A stretch of DNA of 64,000 bases from Rhineura floridana (Eukaryota > Chordata > Lepidosauria > Squamata > Rhineuridae). The notes below the pieces were generated by a model. That model saw only the letters and a list, made by a program, of their open reading frames with translations. It was not told the DNA's origin and searched no databases. This document shows, piece after piece, positions 32,131 to 43,457 of this stretch (positions are counted from its first letter, which is position 1; every line of letters begins with the position of its first letter). The stretch covers positions 248,741,981-248,805,980 of the forward strand of contig NC_084480.1 of NCBI RefSeq assembly GCF_030035675.1, written 5' to 3'. A program made the translations under genes and the position numbers.

Positions 32131-33203
32131 ACTTTTTTTTAGTATAAAATATATGTCTAATAAATCAAATCAATCAAATCAGTGTAAGAGAGTTAAGTTC
32201 ATACTGAATTTGGGGCAGAGAAAGGATAAGAAATGGTTTATGTTGAACAAATTAAATGTCTGACACGATACTCTGGCATGTTATAGGTACTGTGTGTTTT
32301 TCTTCCATATATTTTTCTGGGATGGTTTTCTGGCAATATATATCTATCTGTATTGCATGTTTTGAGAAATAAGTGTTTTTTTAGGTTGAGAGGAACACTG
32401 AGTATGTATTTTTATCCATGAAATGTGTAATAGGTGTTTGTAGTTTTCATTAAGAAATACATTTTTCTGTCCAAATGGGATTCTGCTGTTACTAGCAAAT
32501 GGTTTCTGGCCAATCCTAGCATCTGGAAGCTGCTGTTGCTAGGCAAGATTCTTGCAGATCTGGCCTCAGCCTTGAAGAGTTTACAGTTCAGGTAGACCAA
32601 GATGTTAGAAGTCAGGTGTGAAAGGAGATGGGGAGAAGGAATTGCAGGAGATGAGTAAAAATAGTTTGAGAGGCATGGAGGGGATGGAGGGGAAATATTT
32701 CTGAGATGCACAGCGACTGGATTTCTGAAGGAGAGTGATTTAAGGAGAAATTATGTGACTGTGCGCTTTATTTGGTGAATTCCCATTGTAATCATTAAAG
32801 GTTAAGCTGACCTGAAAACCCCAACTGGGTCTGCTCCTGCATCTTTAACAACCATACAAGTTTGCCTGATGAGAGAGTTGGAAGCATAGTCTCTTCAACA
32901 TTCACATTCATTAACAAATACTGTAATCTTTTAGTTTAACATGCTGTGTTACAGACTTTCCATGTTCACTCAAGCTCCAAAATGAATGGCACCCTTAACT
33001 GAATAGCACCCTTGACATAACTTTATGAATCACTTTTGAATATCTAAGCTATTTACATACATTTTTTCTGTGATTATTACAAGAATCTCTGTTTGTGTAA
33101 TATGCAAGTACATTTTCAGCCAGAGAAGCAGCTACTTAAGAAAAGGAGAGAAGAATGATTAACACAAACATTGTTACAGTTTCCAGAAGAAAAGCAGTGT
33201 TAA
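32131..33203. other. No feature seen
   Basis: I found no recognised exon or repeat. A 99-codon minus frame at 32711-32412 lacks domain signatures. Confidence 0.5.
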
Positions 33204-33575
33204 TCTTTTGCAGCAAAAACAAGGAGTCTTGTGGCACCTTAACAACTAACATAGTTGTATTTACATCAAAGGAAGACTGGATTTGCAGCAAGTAATCAAT
33301 TTGTATTAATCGGTAACCATTGCCAGAATGTCTGTTCCATCAAGAACCATTTTGTGAACTACCTCTGTTAAGTACATAATTATTATTGTGTGTACTTTTG
33401 TGCCTTTCATTTCCAACTGACCTCACTCTTCAAAATTTGCCTCCCCACCACCAAGACAATATATATACACGCATACCCACAACTCAGAATAACATTCCAT
33501 GCATCTGATGAAGTGGAACGCAATGCAGCAAATCTTATGCCATAATATATTTCTTAGTCTTTAAGGCGCTACACG
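33204..33575. mobile_element. Probable DNA element with degenerate inverted ends
   Basis: The left end AACAAGGAGTCTTGTGGCAC CTTAACAACTAACA faces the right end, whose reverse complement reads AAACATGTCGTGTAGCGCCTTAAAGACTAA. CATCTGATGAAGTGG near the right arm is a known companion motif in amniote repeats of this kind. The right end abuts the Bov-B LINE. Confidence 0.5.
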
Positions 33576-34450
33576 ACATGTTTAATCTATATGCAGAACA
33601 TATCATACGGAAAGCAGGATTGGACCAAGATGAAGGAGGTGTGAAAATTGGAGGGAGATATATCAATAATTTAAGATATGCAGATGATACCATACTACTA
33701 GCAGAAACCAGTAATGATTTGAAATGAATGCTGATGAAAGTTAAAGAGGAAAGCACAAAAGCAGGACTGCAGCTGAATGTCAAAAGGACTAAAGTAATGA
33801 CAACAGAAGATTTATGTAACTTTAAAGTTGACAATGAGGACATTGAACTTGTCAAGGATTATCAATACCTTGGCACAGTCATTAACCAAAATGGAGACAA
33901 TAGTCAAGAAATCAGAAGAAGGTTAGGACTGGGGAGGGCAGGTATGAGAGAACTAGAAAAGGTCCTCAAATGCAAAGATGTATCACTGAACACTAAAGTC
34001 AGGATCATTCAGACCATGGTATTCCCAATCTCTATGTATGGATGTGAAAGTTGGACAGTGAAAAAAGCAGATATGAGAAAAATTAACTCATTTGAAATGT
34101 GGTGTTGGAGGAGAGCTTTGCGCATACCATGGACTGTGAAAAAGACAAATAATTGGGTGTTAGAACAAATTAAACCAGAACTATCACTAGAAGCTAAAAT
34201 GATGAAACGGAGGTTATCATACTTTGAACACATAATGAGAAGACATGATTCACTAGAAAAGACAATAATGCTGGGAAAAACAGAAGGGAGTAGAAAAAGA
34301 GGAAGACCAAACAAAAGATGGATTGATTCCATAAAGGAAGCCACAGACCTGAACATAGAAGATCTGAACAGGGTGGTTCACAACAGATACTGTTGGAAGT
34401 TGCTGATTCATAGGGTCGCCATAAGTCGCAGTCGAGTTGAAGGCACGTAA
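33576..34450 (+). pseudogene. Bov-B (RTE-clade) LINE, 3' part of ORF2 and tail
   Basis: It begins FNLYAEHIIRKAGLDQDEGGVKIGGRYINN, then the catalytic LRYADDTILLAE box. After one TGA at 33725-33727 the frame stays open for 240 codons through NVKRTKVMTT, YGCESWTVKKADMRK, WCWRRALRIPWTVKKTN and RRHDSLEKTIMLGKTEGSRKRGRP. The 3' end CATAGGGTCGCCATAAGTCG ... GAGTTGAAGGCA is the sequence borrowed by Sauria SINEs. The endonuclease and 5' RT are missing. With one stop in about 290 codons it is fairly young. Confidence 0.95.
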
Positions 34451-34647
34451 CAACAAAGTACAAGCTACAAAATTTCAGAGAAATCATACAGATTTCATAG
34501 TAAGGGGCAGGTCTGGAAAAATAAAAACAAACAATGCATTGTTTTGCACTGACTCCAATTCTACTTCCAGTTTGATATAACTTTCCACAATTCTATGTTC
34601 CATGAAAAGTCTTTATGCACATGCGCTGCAAAATAGAATGCTATTCC

Positions 34648-35010
34648 CAGGGCTGGCCCCAGACATGCCAGGGCGCTTGGGCACAAGTCTGCCCCGGGCC
34701 ACGACACTCCCCTTCCGTGATTTGTGCCAGGATTGCTGCCGTGGATTGCACGGCAAGAGCTTTGGAGATGCCACAATTCCCTTGCTCAACCCAACTTTCT
34801 TGGCTGTTGTGCGGTTGCACGTGCAACCAAGATGGTGGCCGAGGTCTCCCTAAGGGGCTGAAGCCTCTGCCGCCATCTTGGCTCATGACAGGTACACAAT
34901 CCACAGCAGCGATTGTGCCACAAATTGCAGAAGGGGAGCTGAACGGCCCCTCAGGGGGCCCTGCAGCCCCAGGGGCCATTGGCCAGGGCCCCACGACCAG
35001 GGCCCCACCT
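34648..35010. mobile_element. Long palindromic (foldback) MITE, copy 1
   Basis: The element is an imperfect inverted repeat centred near 34854. The left arm GATTGCTGCCGTGGATTGC ... CCAAGATGGTGGCCGAGG mirrors the right arm GCCGCCATCTTGG ... ATCCACAGCAGCGATTGTG. It is GC-rich against an AT-rich setting. Both strands are open for over 110 codons only because of the palindrome; the two products share motifs (AAVDC, QDGGRG, PPSW). A second copy is at 53255-53715. Confidence 0.8.
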
Positions 35011-35038
35011 TGGAGCTAGTCCAGGCTATTCCACAGAT

Positions 35039-35634
35039 TGTACCCCTGTGCTACATTCCTACGTCCACCGTAAAATACTATTGTGCGCCTCCCCAATCTC
35101 CGAGGGGTGAGATTTCCAGGGTCCCTGCGCTCCTCCAGGGTTTGGTTTCCTTTGGGAAGAAGGTCAGCGGAGACTGCAGTGTCTTTATGAAATATGGTTT
35201 ATTTATTTACACACATTCCAACCTGAGCTTAAGATGGAAGGGGGGGTTTCAAGGCATCAGCAGTCCAATATCCAGCTTTTCCATCTGGATTACAGGAGGC
35301 ACCCCAAATGCCATGGTGCAGAAAGCCAGTCTCTCTGCCTGCCTCCAGTCTCAAAGCATTCTCAAGACACAACTAAAACTACATGCCTATCCGGGGAGGG
35401 GGGGAATGTCTCTCCTGAAGTGTTTCAATGACAAAAAGGTCTTCCTGGCCCATTCGCCATTGCTGGGCATGTGATAGACCCATTATCTTACCTGGCCACT
35501 CTATTTCTTTAACAAAGGAGTGACTCATCTGACCAGCAGAGTGAGTTCCTCATTCCAAGGCATAGGATTTCAAATCAGGGGCTGGAAATGGGACTCACAG
35601 GGATCATCCATTCCAGCCCCCCCAACTCATAACA
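35039..35634 (-). mobile_element. LTR-like block (possible solo LTR)
   Basis: Read on the minus strand it starts TGTTATGAG, has an AATAAACC polyadenylation-type signal near 35200, and ends GGGGTACA, giving TGT...ACA termini over about 596 bp. I could not find a matching target duplication, so the boundaries and even the class are tentative. No internal gene sequence is present. Confidence 0.4.
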
Positions 35635-35639
35635 ATAAC

Positions 35640-36530
35640 TTCCTGCATCAGGAACAGAAACAGTGACCTATATTTACCTAAATTAGTTTGAAGTGTTATT
35701 CTGTACAACGTTGGACTGTGAACCAAGCATTAGCATGTGACTAGCATTAGCAATACCTGCCTTATGTTTCTGATGAAAATATTGAAACAAGTTTCCTGAA
35801 AAGAGCTTTATTAATTCTTTTCCCCAAAGTGATTCTGAATCAGTGTCTCTCTCTCTTGGAAGTCTTCTCTGACTCTTTTTAGTCAAGCTATTGCAAAAAC
35901 TTGCAGTTTTAGATTTTGCAAGAATACATTCTTTGTTGTCTCCATCTACGCAAAAGCCGCTACAGTTTCTTTCTTTCTTTTTTTACACCTTCCTTGGTTT
36001 TATTACTGTAATTTTCTTCTCTTTGGTTTGGCTCTTTTTGAAGGCCAACCTATATATGTTGGGAAATCTGCTATCTGATCTCCAGCATTTTTAAAATGAG
36101 CCTAAAAACAGCTGTCCTGCTGGGAGATAGAACCAGATAAAGGCAACGGCACAATTTCCCCGATTTATTCTCCTACTGAATATATTAAAATAGCACAGGA
36201 AACCACACTTAACCCTCCTCTCTTCAAGCACCACGGCCCTAATTCAATTTGAAACCCACTCCTCTCTTGCAGCTTTCAACCATTTATGAATCTCCCAGTA
36301 TCACATTCAGCATAGCCCTCCATTTCATGTTCTGTGATTAATTCTCCTGTACATTTGGTTTGTTCTGTAACTGAAGATTGCCTGCATTTATCCTTGGTTA
36401 TGCTTCACTTCACAGGCTCTCACTTCCTTATCAGATGATTCAGGTACTGTTTTATAAACAATACATGACAAGCTGCAAAGGAATGATCGTGGAAGCAGGC
36501 CTTCTTGAGGATAGCACCACCTCTGGAATG
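35640..36530. other. No feature seen
   Basis: I recognised no exon or repeat. Confidence 0.5.
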
Positions 36531-36534
36531 TTTT

Positions 36535-37570
36535 GGAGTTTTGGAGTGTGTTGTCATCAGTATGCTGATGACACGCAGCTCTACTTCTCCTTTTCATCCT
36601 CTTCAGGTGAGGCTGTCGATGTGCTGAACCGTTGCCTGGCCGCGACAATGGACTGGATGAGAGCTAACAAACTGAGGCTCAATCCTGACAAGACTGAGAT
36701 GCTGTTGGTGGATGGTTTCTCTGATCGGATGGGGGATATATACCCTGTCCTGGATGGGGTTACACTCCCCCTAAAGGAACAGGTTCATAGTCTGGGAGTC
36801 TTCTTAGACTCTTCCCTTTCACTTGAGGCTCAAGTAGCCTCGGTGGCACGGAATGCATTCTACCAACTTCGGTTGGTAGCCCAGCTACGTCCCTATTTGA
36901 GTAAGGAGGACCTTACATCAGTTGTACATGCTCTGGTAACCTCGCGTTTGGACTACTGCAATGCGCTCTACGTAGGGCTACCTTTGAAGACAGTTCGGAA
37001 GCTATAGCTAGTGCAAAATGCGGCGGCCAGATTGTTAACAAGGACCAAGCGGTCAGAACACATAACATCTGTTCTGGCTCGCCTGCACTGGCTACCAATA
37101 TGCTTCCGGGCCAGATTCAAAGTGTTGGTATTAACCTATAAAGCCTTATATGGCGCGGGACCACGATACCTGTCAGAACGCCTCTCCCGATACGAACCGG
37201 CCCGTACACTACGGTCTACTACGAAGGCCCTCCTCCGGGTTCCGACTCATAGGGAGGCCCGGAGGGTGGTGACAAGATCTAGGGCCTTCTCAGTGGTGGC
37301 CCCCGAACTGTGGAATAGTCTCCCTGAGGAGGTGTGCTTGGCGCCGACATTGTTATCCTTTCAGCGCCAAGTTAAAACCTTCCTCTTTTCCGAGGCATTT
37401 TAATTTAAGTTAACTTAATTTTAAATGTGTTGTAACTGATTTCAGATTGTTTTATTTTTATATGTTCTGTTGTATTATATTGTGTGATTTTATTGTATTT
37501 CTTGTGTTCACCGCCCAGAGAGCTATTGCTAGTCGGGCGGTATAAAAGTCTAATAAATAATAATAAATAA
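36535..37570 (+). mobile_element. L2-clade LINE, 5'-truncated (subfamily A), well preserved
   Basis: One frame runs from CCHQYADDTQLYFSFSSSSG (RT catalytic box) through MRANKLRLNPDKTEML, VTSRLDYCNALYVGLPL, LHWLPICFRARFKVL and SVVAPELWNSLPEEVCL to EAF and TAA. A single TAG interrupts it at 37005-37007. The terminus is CACCGCCCAGAGAGCTATTG CTAGTCGGGCGGTATAAAAG plus (AATA)n. The one-stop state makes it among the youngest L2 copies here. Confidence 0.95.
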
Positions 37571-37639
37571 TAAATAATGTCCTTCCTCTGGTAATTTATA
37601 AGCAGGAGACAATATTATGTTTGTAAGAGATAGTTCATG

Positions 37640-37855
37640 GTTGTATGTTTACCTAAGCTTTCCTGGGCTCTGATTCTTAATTTTTAATTTTGCATACAGC
37701 TCAGTTTTAATTATGACACAGTGGTGGTGGTGTTTTTAAAAAAACTCAATCTAGTTTTTATGAAAGTTCATAGCATATTTTTGTATTTTTATGTAAACTG
37801 CTTAGATATTTTTTATTATATTAAGGGGTACATTTAAAAAATAAATAAATAAAAC
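37640..37855 (+). repeat. Possible LINE 3' tail
   Basis: A T-rich stretch ends AAACTGCTTAGATATTTTTT ... AAGGGGTACATTTAAAAAAT AAATAAATAAAA. This is L2-like in form but not assignable. Confidence 0.4.
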
Positions 37856-37992
37856 CTTGCTTGGAAGGAAACCCTCTTGAACACAAAGAGACTTACTTCT
37901 GAGAAGGCATGCATAGGAGTGTGCTGGTTTCTCTGGCTCCTTCTGAGACACTTTCCCTTCTTTCTCAGCATTCCTACCTTGCCCACTATTTA

Positions 37993-38217
37993 CAGTAGGG
38001 CCCCGCTTATACGGCGGGTTAGGGACCAGGCCCCCGCCGTAAAGCGGAAATCGCCATAAAGCGGAACCCATTGACTTTAATGGGTTGAGTTGCGCGAAAA
38101 TGCCGCAAAATGCTGCAAAACTGCAAAATCGGCTTTAAAATGAGGAATTTCCCGATTGAAAGCCGCCGCATCAGCGGAACGCCGTAAAGTGGAATGCCGT
38201 AAAGCGGGGCCCTACTG
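37993..38217. mobile_element. TA-flanked MITE, third copy
   Basis: The left end CAGTAGGGCCCCGCTTATAC and right end AGCGGGGCCCTACTG are perfect over the first 14 bases. TA lies at 37991-37992 and 38218-38219. Nested inverted motifs (GCCGTAAAGCGGAA, repeated) make it strongly palindromic. It is the best preserved of the three copies (225 bp). Confidence 0.9.
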
Positions 38218-38219
38218 TA

Positions 38220-38886
38220 TACTTTTCTCTTGTCTAAATCTTCTATTCCACTCCTCCATCCTTTCACTCTTGGGATCCCTTCTGTGCAACTTAAATCCCC
38301 CCCAAACCTTTCCTTCTATGAAAGTATTTAAATATATTTATTCCTTCAGGTCTCTAACAACTGCCCATTCTTTTCCCTTCCTTTTTAGATTACAAGCCTG
38401 TGGGCAGGGTTTGTTCTTATTAACCTAAATGTTTACAATGCCTACTATCAGAGACACTTTTCCAAATAATATTATTCTTAAACAGATCACTTTCTTTTCA
38501 AGTCAGAATTCTCAAAATAAAACTTGCATACTGCATTAAACAAGTTATGATGTATATTGTGTTTTCCCAACAAAGAACCTATTTCTGTGTAAGAAAGATG
38601 TCTGAACCAGCCTTAAGAGCAGCATAACACTTTGCATCCAGTGAATGCCTACCAACTCCTGGTGGTTGGTAGTTGTCATTTGTGAGCACTGCCACTGCTG
38701 AAATTACATGTCAGGTTCATGCACAATATACAGGTAACTCTCCAAAGCTGATCTTGCAGAAATCAACTACAAGGGTCAAACAGGATTGCTCAATTTCAGC
38801 TTTCCTTTCTCTGTATGATGCTGTTTATAATTTCAGTTTAAAAATACATGCCAAAGATATTTCTCACTGCAAACTAAGCTCATTTA
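38220..38886. other. No feature seen
   Basis: I recognised no exon or repeat. Confidence 0.5.
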
Positions 38887-39445
38887 CTAGGGTTACACAG
38901 CAATCCAGCTCAGGGGAAGCTGGCGTAAGTGGTGCCAGTGCAAGAGAAGCCAGCATCAAGTTCTGCCCCATCCAATTGCCATTCAGGAGCCTCTGTGTTG
39001 GCTGAACACTGGCTCAGCCAGGAGCTGCACACAGGGACCAGAAAATAAAAGCCTGAGCTCCCAAATACCCCTACCGGGGAGTAAGCTCTCTCTGGTGATT
39101 CCATATTTTCTTAGACTGACCTTTTCCCCGGCATAAATTTTGTCCGAATTGGGACCTGCAGGAGTGCTCTGAACACAAGCTGGATGTGGCCTAAATCCCC
39201 TCACCTCAGCCCCTCCTCTGACATGCCTCCAGAATGCCCCTTTTTGAGGATTTATGCCAGCCTCACTTACATCAATCTCTGCTGAGCTAGCTGAGCCAGG
39301 CTGGGCCAGCTGAGCCCTGTTGAGCTGGTCTGAGGGATTTATGCCAGCATAGCCCAGTTGAGTGGGCCCCAGCCGACTCAGCTAGAGATCTGCTGCATCC
39401 AACTCCCTTCAGCCCAGCATAAATGCGACTTGGATGGTGCCCTTA
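38887..39445. repeat. Possible degenerate inverted-repeat element
   Basis: The left end has GGGTTACACAGCAATCCAGC and GAAGCTGGCGTAAGTGG. The right end, reversed, has AAGGGCACCATCCAAGTCGC and TTTATGCTGGGC. The middle contains a GCTGAGCC-rich run (about 39280-39380). It is more GC-rich than its neighbours. The ends are too diverged to fix. Confidence 0.3.
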
Positions 39446-39499
39446 GTGTCTTAAATTCACAGGGTTTTGGATGTAGAAATGGCTTACAAGAGTGTTTTT

Positions 39500-41052
39500 T
39501 TTACTAAAGAACGATAAGGAGATTTCAGAGAAGCTAAATGAATTTTTTGCATCTGTCTTCACAGTGGAAGATATAGGGCAGATCTCTGAACCTGAACTAA
39601 CATTTGCAGGAAGGGATTCTGAGGAACTGAGACAAATAGTGGTAACGAGAGAGGAAGTTCTAGGCTTAATGGACAATATAAAAACTGACAAATCACCAGG
39701 CCCGGATGGCATCCATCCGAGAGTTCTCAAAGAACTCAAATGTGAAATTGCTGATCTGCTAACTAAAATATGTAACTTGTCCCTCGGGTCCTCCTCTATG
39801 CCTGAGGACTGGAAAGTGGCAAATGTAACGCCAATCTTCAAAAAGGGATCCAGGGGGGATCCTGGAAATTACAGGCCAGTTAGCTTAACTTCTGTCCCTG
39901 GAAAACTGGTAGAAAGTATGATTAAAGCTAGATTAACTAAGCACATAGAAGAACAAGCCTTGCTGAAGCAGAGCCAGCATGGCTTCTGCAAGTCTCAGTA
40001 ACCTATTAGAATTCTTTGAGAGTGTCAACAAGCATATAGATAGAGGTGATCCAGTGGACATAGTGTACTTAGACTTTCAAAATGCTTTTGACAAGGTACC
40101 TCACCAAAGACTTCTGAGGAAGCTTAGCAGTCACGGAATAAGAGGAGAGGCCCTCTTGTGGATAAGGAATTGGTTAAGAAGCAGAAAGCAGAGAGTAGGA
40201 ATAAACGGACAGTTCTCCCAATGGAGGGCTGTAGAAAGTGGAGTCCCTTAAGGATCAGTATTGGGACCTGTACTTTTCAACTTGATCATTAATGACCTAG
40301 AATTAGGAGTGAGCAGTGAAGTGGCCAAGTTTGCTGATGATACTAAATTCTTCAGGGTTGTTAATACAAAAAGGGATTGCGAAGAGCTCCAAAAAGACCT
40401 CTCCAAACTGAGTGAATGGGCAGAAAAATGGCAAATGCAATTCAATATAAACAAGTGTAAAATTATGCATATTGGAGCAAAAAATCTTAATTTCACATAC
40501 ACGCTCATGGGGTCTGAACTGGCGGTGACCGACCAGGAGAGAGACCTCGGGGTTGTCGTGGACAGCACGATGAAAATGTCGACCCAGTGTGCGGCAGCTG
40601 TGAAAAAGGCAAATTCCATGCTAGCGATAATTAGGAAAGGTATTGAAAATAAAACAGCCGATATCATAATGCCGTTGTATAAATCTATGGTGCGGCCGCA
40701 TTTGGAATACTGTGTACAGTTCTGGTCGCCTCATCTCAAAAAGGATATTATAGAGTTGGAAAAGGTTCAGAAGAGGGCAACCAGAATGATCAAGGGGATG
40801 GAGCGACTCCTTTACGAGGAAAGGTTGCAGCATTTGGGGCTTTTTAGTTTAGAGAAAAGGCGGGTCAGAGGAGACATGATAGAAGTGTATAAAATTATGC
40901 ATGGCATTGAGAAAGTGGATAGAGAAAAGTTCTTCTCCCTCTCTCATAATACTAGAACTCGTGGGCATTCAAATAAGCTGAATGTTGGAAGATTCAGGAC
41001 AGACAAACGGAAGTACTTCTTTACTCAGCGCATAGTTAAACTATGGAATTTG
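39500..41052 (+). mobile_element. CR1-family LINE, part 1 (interrupted by 6-kb LINE)
   Basis: The frame starts at LLKNDKEISEKLNEFFASVFTVED. RT blocks follow: DKSPGPDGIHPRVLKEL, NYRPVSLTSVPGKLVE, VDIVYLDFQNAFDKVPHQRLL, ESGVP, then a TAA (40249-40251) where Gln is expected, [27 protein letters not shown] and [19 protein letters not shown]. There is also a frame change near 40000 after QHGFCKS. It stops at IVKLWN, where the nested LINE begins, and continues at 47083. The endonuclease is lost by 5' truncation. Confidence 0.93.
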
Positions 41053-41651
41053 TTCCGGTTCCGGTCGCCATAGAAGTGTGAGCTTTTTTCCCCGGAGGCT
41101 TAGTCAGCTCAGTTATAAACGGCTAATTAGCTTATGAACTTATCAATCTGTAGACTTCCTTTCTACATATATATTTGGAGAACTTGTGGGGCTTAAAAAG
41201 AGCTAAAAAGAAAAAAGAAAAAAGGAAAAGAAAAAGAATAACGGCTGCTTCCAATTAAAATGAGCAAGCCTGAATTCCTCCCACTCTTCGCTATCAGCTA
41301 TTAAAAAACCACTCTACTTCTTGCACTTTCACTTTGGAAGTAGGAAGGCTTTCTCATGGTACTAACAAGAAAGGAGAGGAAAGTTTTAGGACTCCCTCCC
41401 CCCTCGGAGAGCTTATCCAAAGAAAATAAACAAAAGGAAAAAAATGCAGAAAGTCCCAGCCTGCTTTTTCATCTCCATTACACCATGCCGAAAGCTACTT
41501 AGAGTTAAAGGGCCAGCAAAAAATCACAAGTTTTTTTACTCCCCCTTCTCAAAATAAAGCTGACCAAGAATGGAAAGACACTACAACCTGTTTGGAGTGG
41601 TCTATATCATATAAGGGACTTCCAGATAGTCAGGAGAGGGAGTCCCCGGCA

Positions 41652-43457
41652 ATGAACTTGGCAGAAGAAATCAGGCTAGCTGACAGGCTTGATAAACAGG
41701 ACGTTAAACAACTGAGTGACGTCACACAGACCTCAGTGTATACAGACTCGGCCTTACAACACACGGCGAAGGTCATAACTCCAACAATGGTTACAAAGCT
41801 CTGTGCTGACTCCCTGGAGACAGATGCCCGATTTCTACAGGCTAGGGATTCTTCTATCACCAACCCTGAAAATCTAATGGGTACACAAGCTCCGAAAGAG
41901 AACCAGAGTGGTATTCTAGATGATTTAAATGGACTATCTGTAAAAGGATGGCTTTTTATGCTGGCAACGGAGCTGGAACACTTAAAAAACTACATGAAGG
42001 AATGTAATTCCTTGCTAACCACCTTAGGATCAATCCCTCAAGTCCTATTGACATCAACTGGCAAAGTCCCTCCAACAAACCGGCTAGCTATAAATAAACC
42101 TCTGCGAAGGAATACTACGCGAGCAAAGAAGGAAAAGAGGCACCCGACAATTCAGCTAAAAAAGAGCAAAAATATGAAGGCTCAAAAGCCACGCCGAAAT
42201 AACAAGATGAATTTTAATAGACTCTTCAAAATACTGGACGAACTTACTAAAAAGGGGCCCCAGAACTCAAAAAGGCCTCAGGATAATTTCACTGGAAAGA
42301 ATAAGCCCAGAGGTTCGCCTGATGTGCAACCCAAAACTTGTTCATTACAGAAAAATGGGAATTTTATAGAACCCCCTATCAGAACAAACTTAACCTGCCA
42401 TATTACAGACCAGGATCCATGGCAGGATGTTCTTCTAAAGAAGCAGCTACTACAGCTACCAGAGCCGACTACCACTATTCCCAGCTGGAATTTAGTGCTA
42501 ATTAGGAACAAATTAGTTTTTGAAAACTACCCAAAACCGTGGGACATTATTAGTCTATCTAGAAAGAGGCATTTTATCAATATTTTAAAGAATTTTTTAC
42601 CAAAATCACCAAATATAAATATCAACATTAGGGATATTAAACAAATTGAATATCTCTATTTTAACAACGTTAAGGCTCGTGCAGTGGTTACTTTTACATC
42701 CACGGAAACAGCAAATCACCTCTGGCATTACAAGGTACATTTAGACAAGCTGGATATCATCACCGTGCGCTTTTTTGAAAACCAAAGACCACCCACGGAT
42801 TTATTACTGGTCAACAAGCTACCCCAAAAAGAGCTATTTTGTAAGAATATTCCAAATGACGCACTCCTGATCACCTTGGATACACATGAACTGATTGTAA
42901 ATAGAACTGAAACCATCAACTTTTGGGAACGACAAGATATGCTTCTAGATCTAGGAAAAACATTACTGACTCAGCCACGGCAACACCTACTTGAGAAGAA
43001 GAGTGGGGAGGAAGACCTTTTGGATGCCGATAACTCCCCTGCCCTTTTTCAGAGAGATATTCATCTGTTTCCGGCTGATCAGTTACAACAATTGGGGATG
43101 CAGGATATCCTCTTGACAGACGAGGAACAATCCTTGCAACACTCATTTGCGTTTCTCCCCACAACAGAACGGAATGCAATACTCGATAGGTTGGTCCAAC
43201 TTTCGCTTCGCCTTTCAGTCATACACAAACAGCTAGAAGTGACACCCCCTCCACCTCGAGAAGGAGGCAAGATGATGGATGGAAAAATGGAATCACACCC
43301 AATAACCTCGCATCATATGACTCAGTCTCCTCAAAGGTCTATTTTGCTGTCTGCTGAACTCCAATCAAGTCCAACTCAGCATATGACAAACACAGACGCA
43401 GTCCAGAAACAACTTCCAGTCTTGGCTGTATCTACTCTAGCTCCAGACCCCAAATGA
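41652..43457 (+). CDS. LINE ORF1 protein (RNA-binding type, unrecognised family)
   Basis: The frame gives 601 residues from the first in-frame ATG (41652-41654) to TGA (43455-43457). It is open upstream to 41430 without an ATG, and that upstream part encodes QQKITSFFTPP (41514-41546), a PIP-box-like motif. An out-of-frame ATG at 41485 (MPKAT, then a stop) would join this frame after a one-base change, so the original start was probably there. The protein has a possible short helical segment (LEHLKNYMKECNSLL), a very basic stretch (TTRAKKEKRHPTIQLKKSKN), and a mid region (SWNLVLIRNKLVF ... KARAVVTFTSTETANHLW) that looks RRM-like. A role in binding element RNA is inferred from position and charge. 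No CCHC knuckle was seen. Confidence 0.75.
   Translation: MNLAEEIRLADRLDKQDVKQLSDVTQTSVYTDSALQHTAKVITPTMVTKLCADSLETDARFLQARDSSITNPENLMGTQAPKENQSGILDDLNGLSVKGWLFMLATELEHLKNYMKECNSLLTTLGSIPQVLLTSTGKVPPTNRLAINKPLRRNTTRAKKEKRHPTIQLKKSKNMKAQKPRRNNKMNFNRLFKILDELTKKGPQNSKRPQDNFTGKNKPRGSPDVQPKTCSLQKNGNFIEPPIRTNLTCHITDQDPWQDVLLKKQLLQLPEPTTTIPSWNLVLIRNKLVFENYPKPWDIISLSRKRHFINILKNFLPKSPNININIRDIKQIEYLYFNNVKARAVVTFTSTETANHLWHYKVHLDKLDIITVRFFENQRPPTDLLLVNKLPQKELFCKNIPNDALLITLDTHELIVNRTETINFWERQDMLLDLGKTLLTQPRQHLLEKKSGEEDLLDADNSPALFQRDIHLFPADQLQQLGMQDILLTDEEQSLQHSFAFLPTTERNAILDRLVQLSLRLSVIHKQLEVTPPPPREGGKMMDGKMESHPITSHHMTQSPQRSILLSAELQSSPTQHMTNTDAVQKQLPVLAVSTLAPDPK

Noticed and set aside
34615-35019. Overlapping open frames of 114-134 codons on both strands, as a possible gene
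   Set aside because: The region is a palindromic MITE; the two products share motifs because the DNA is inverted-repeat, and neither shows a protein family.
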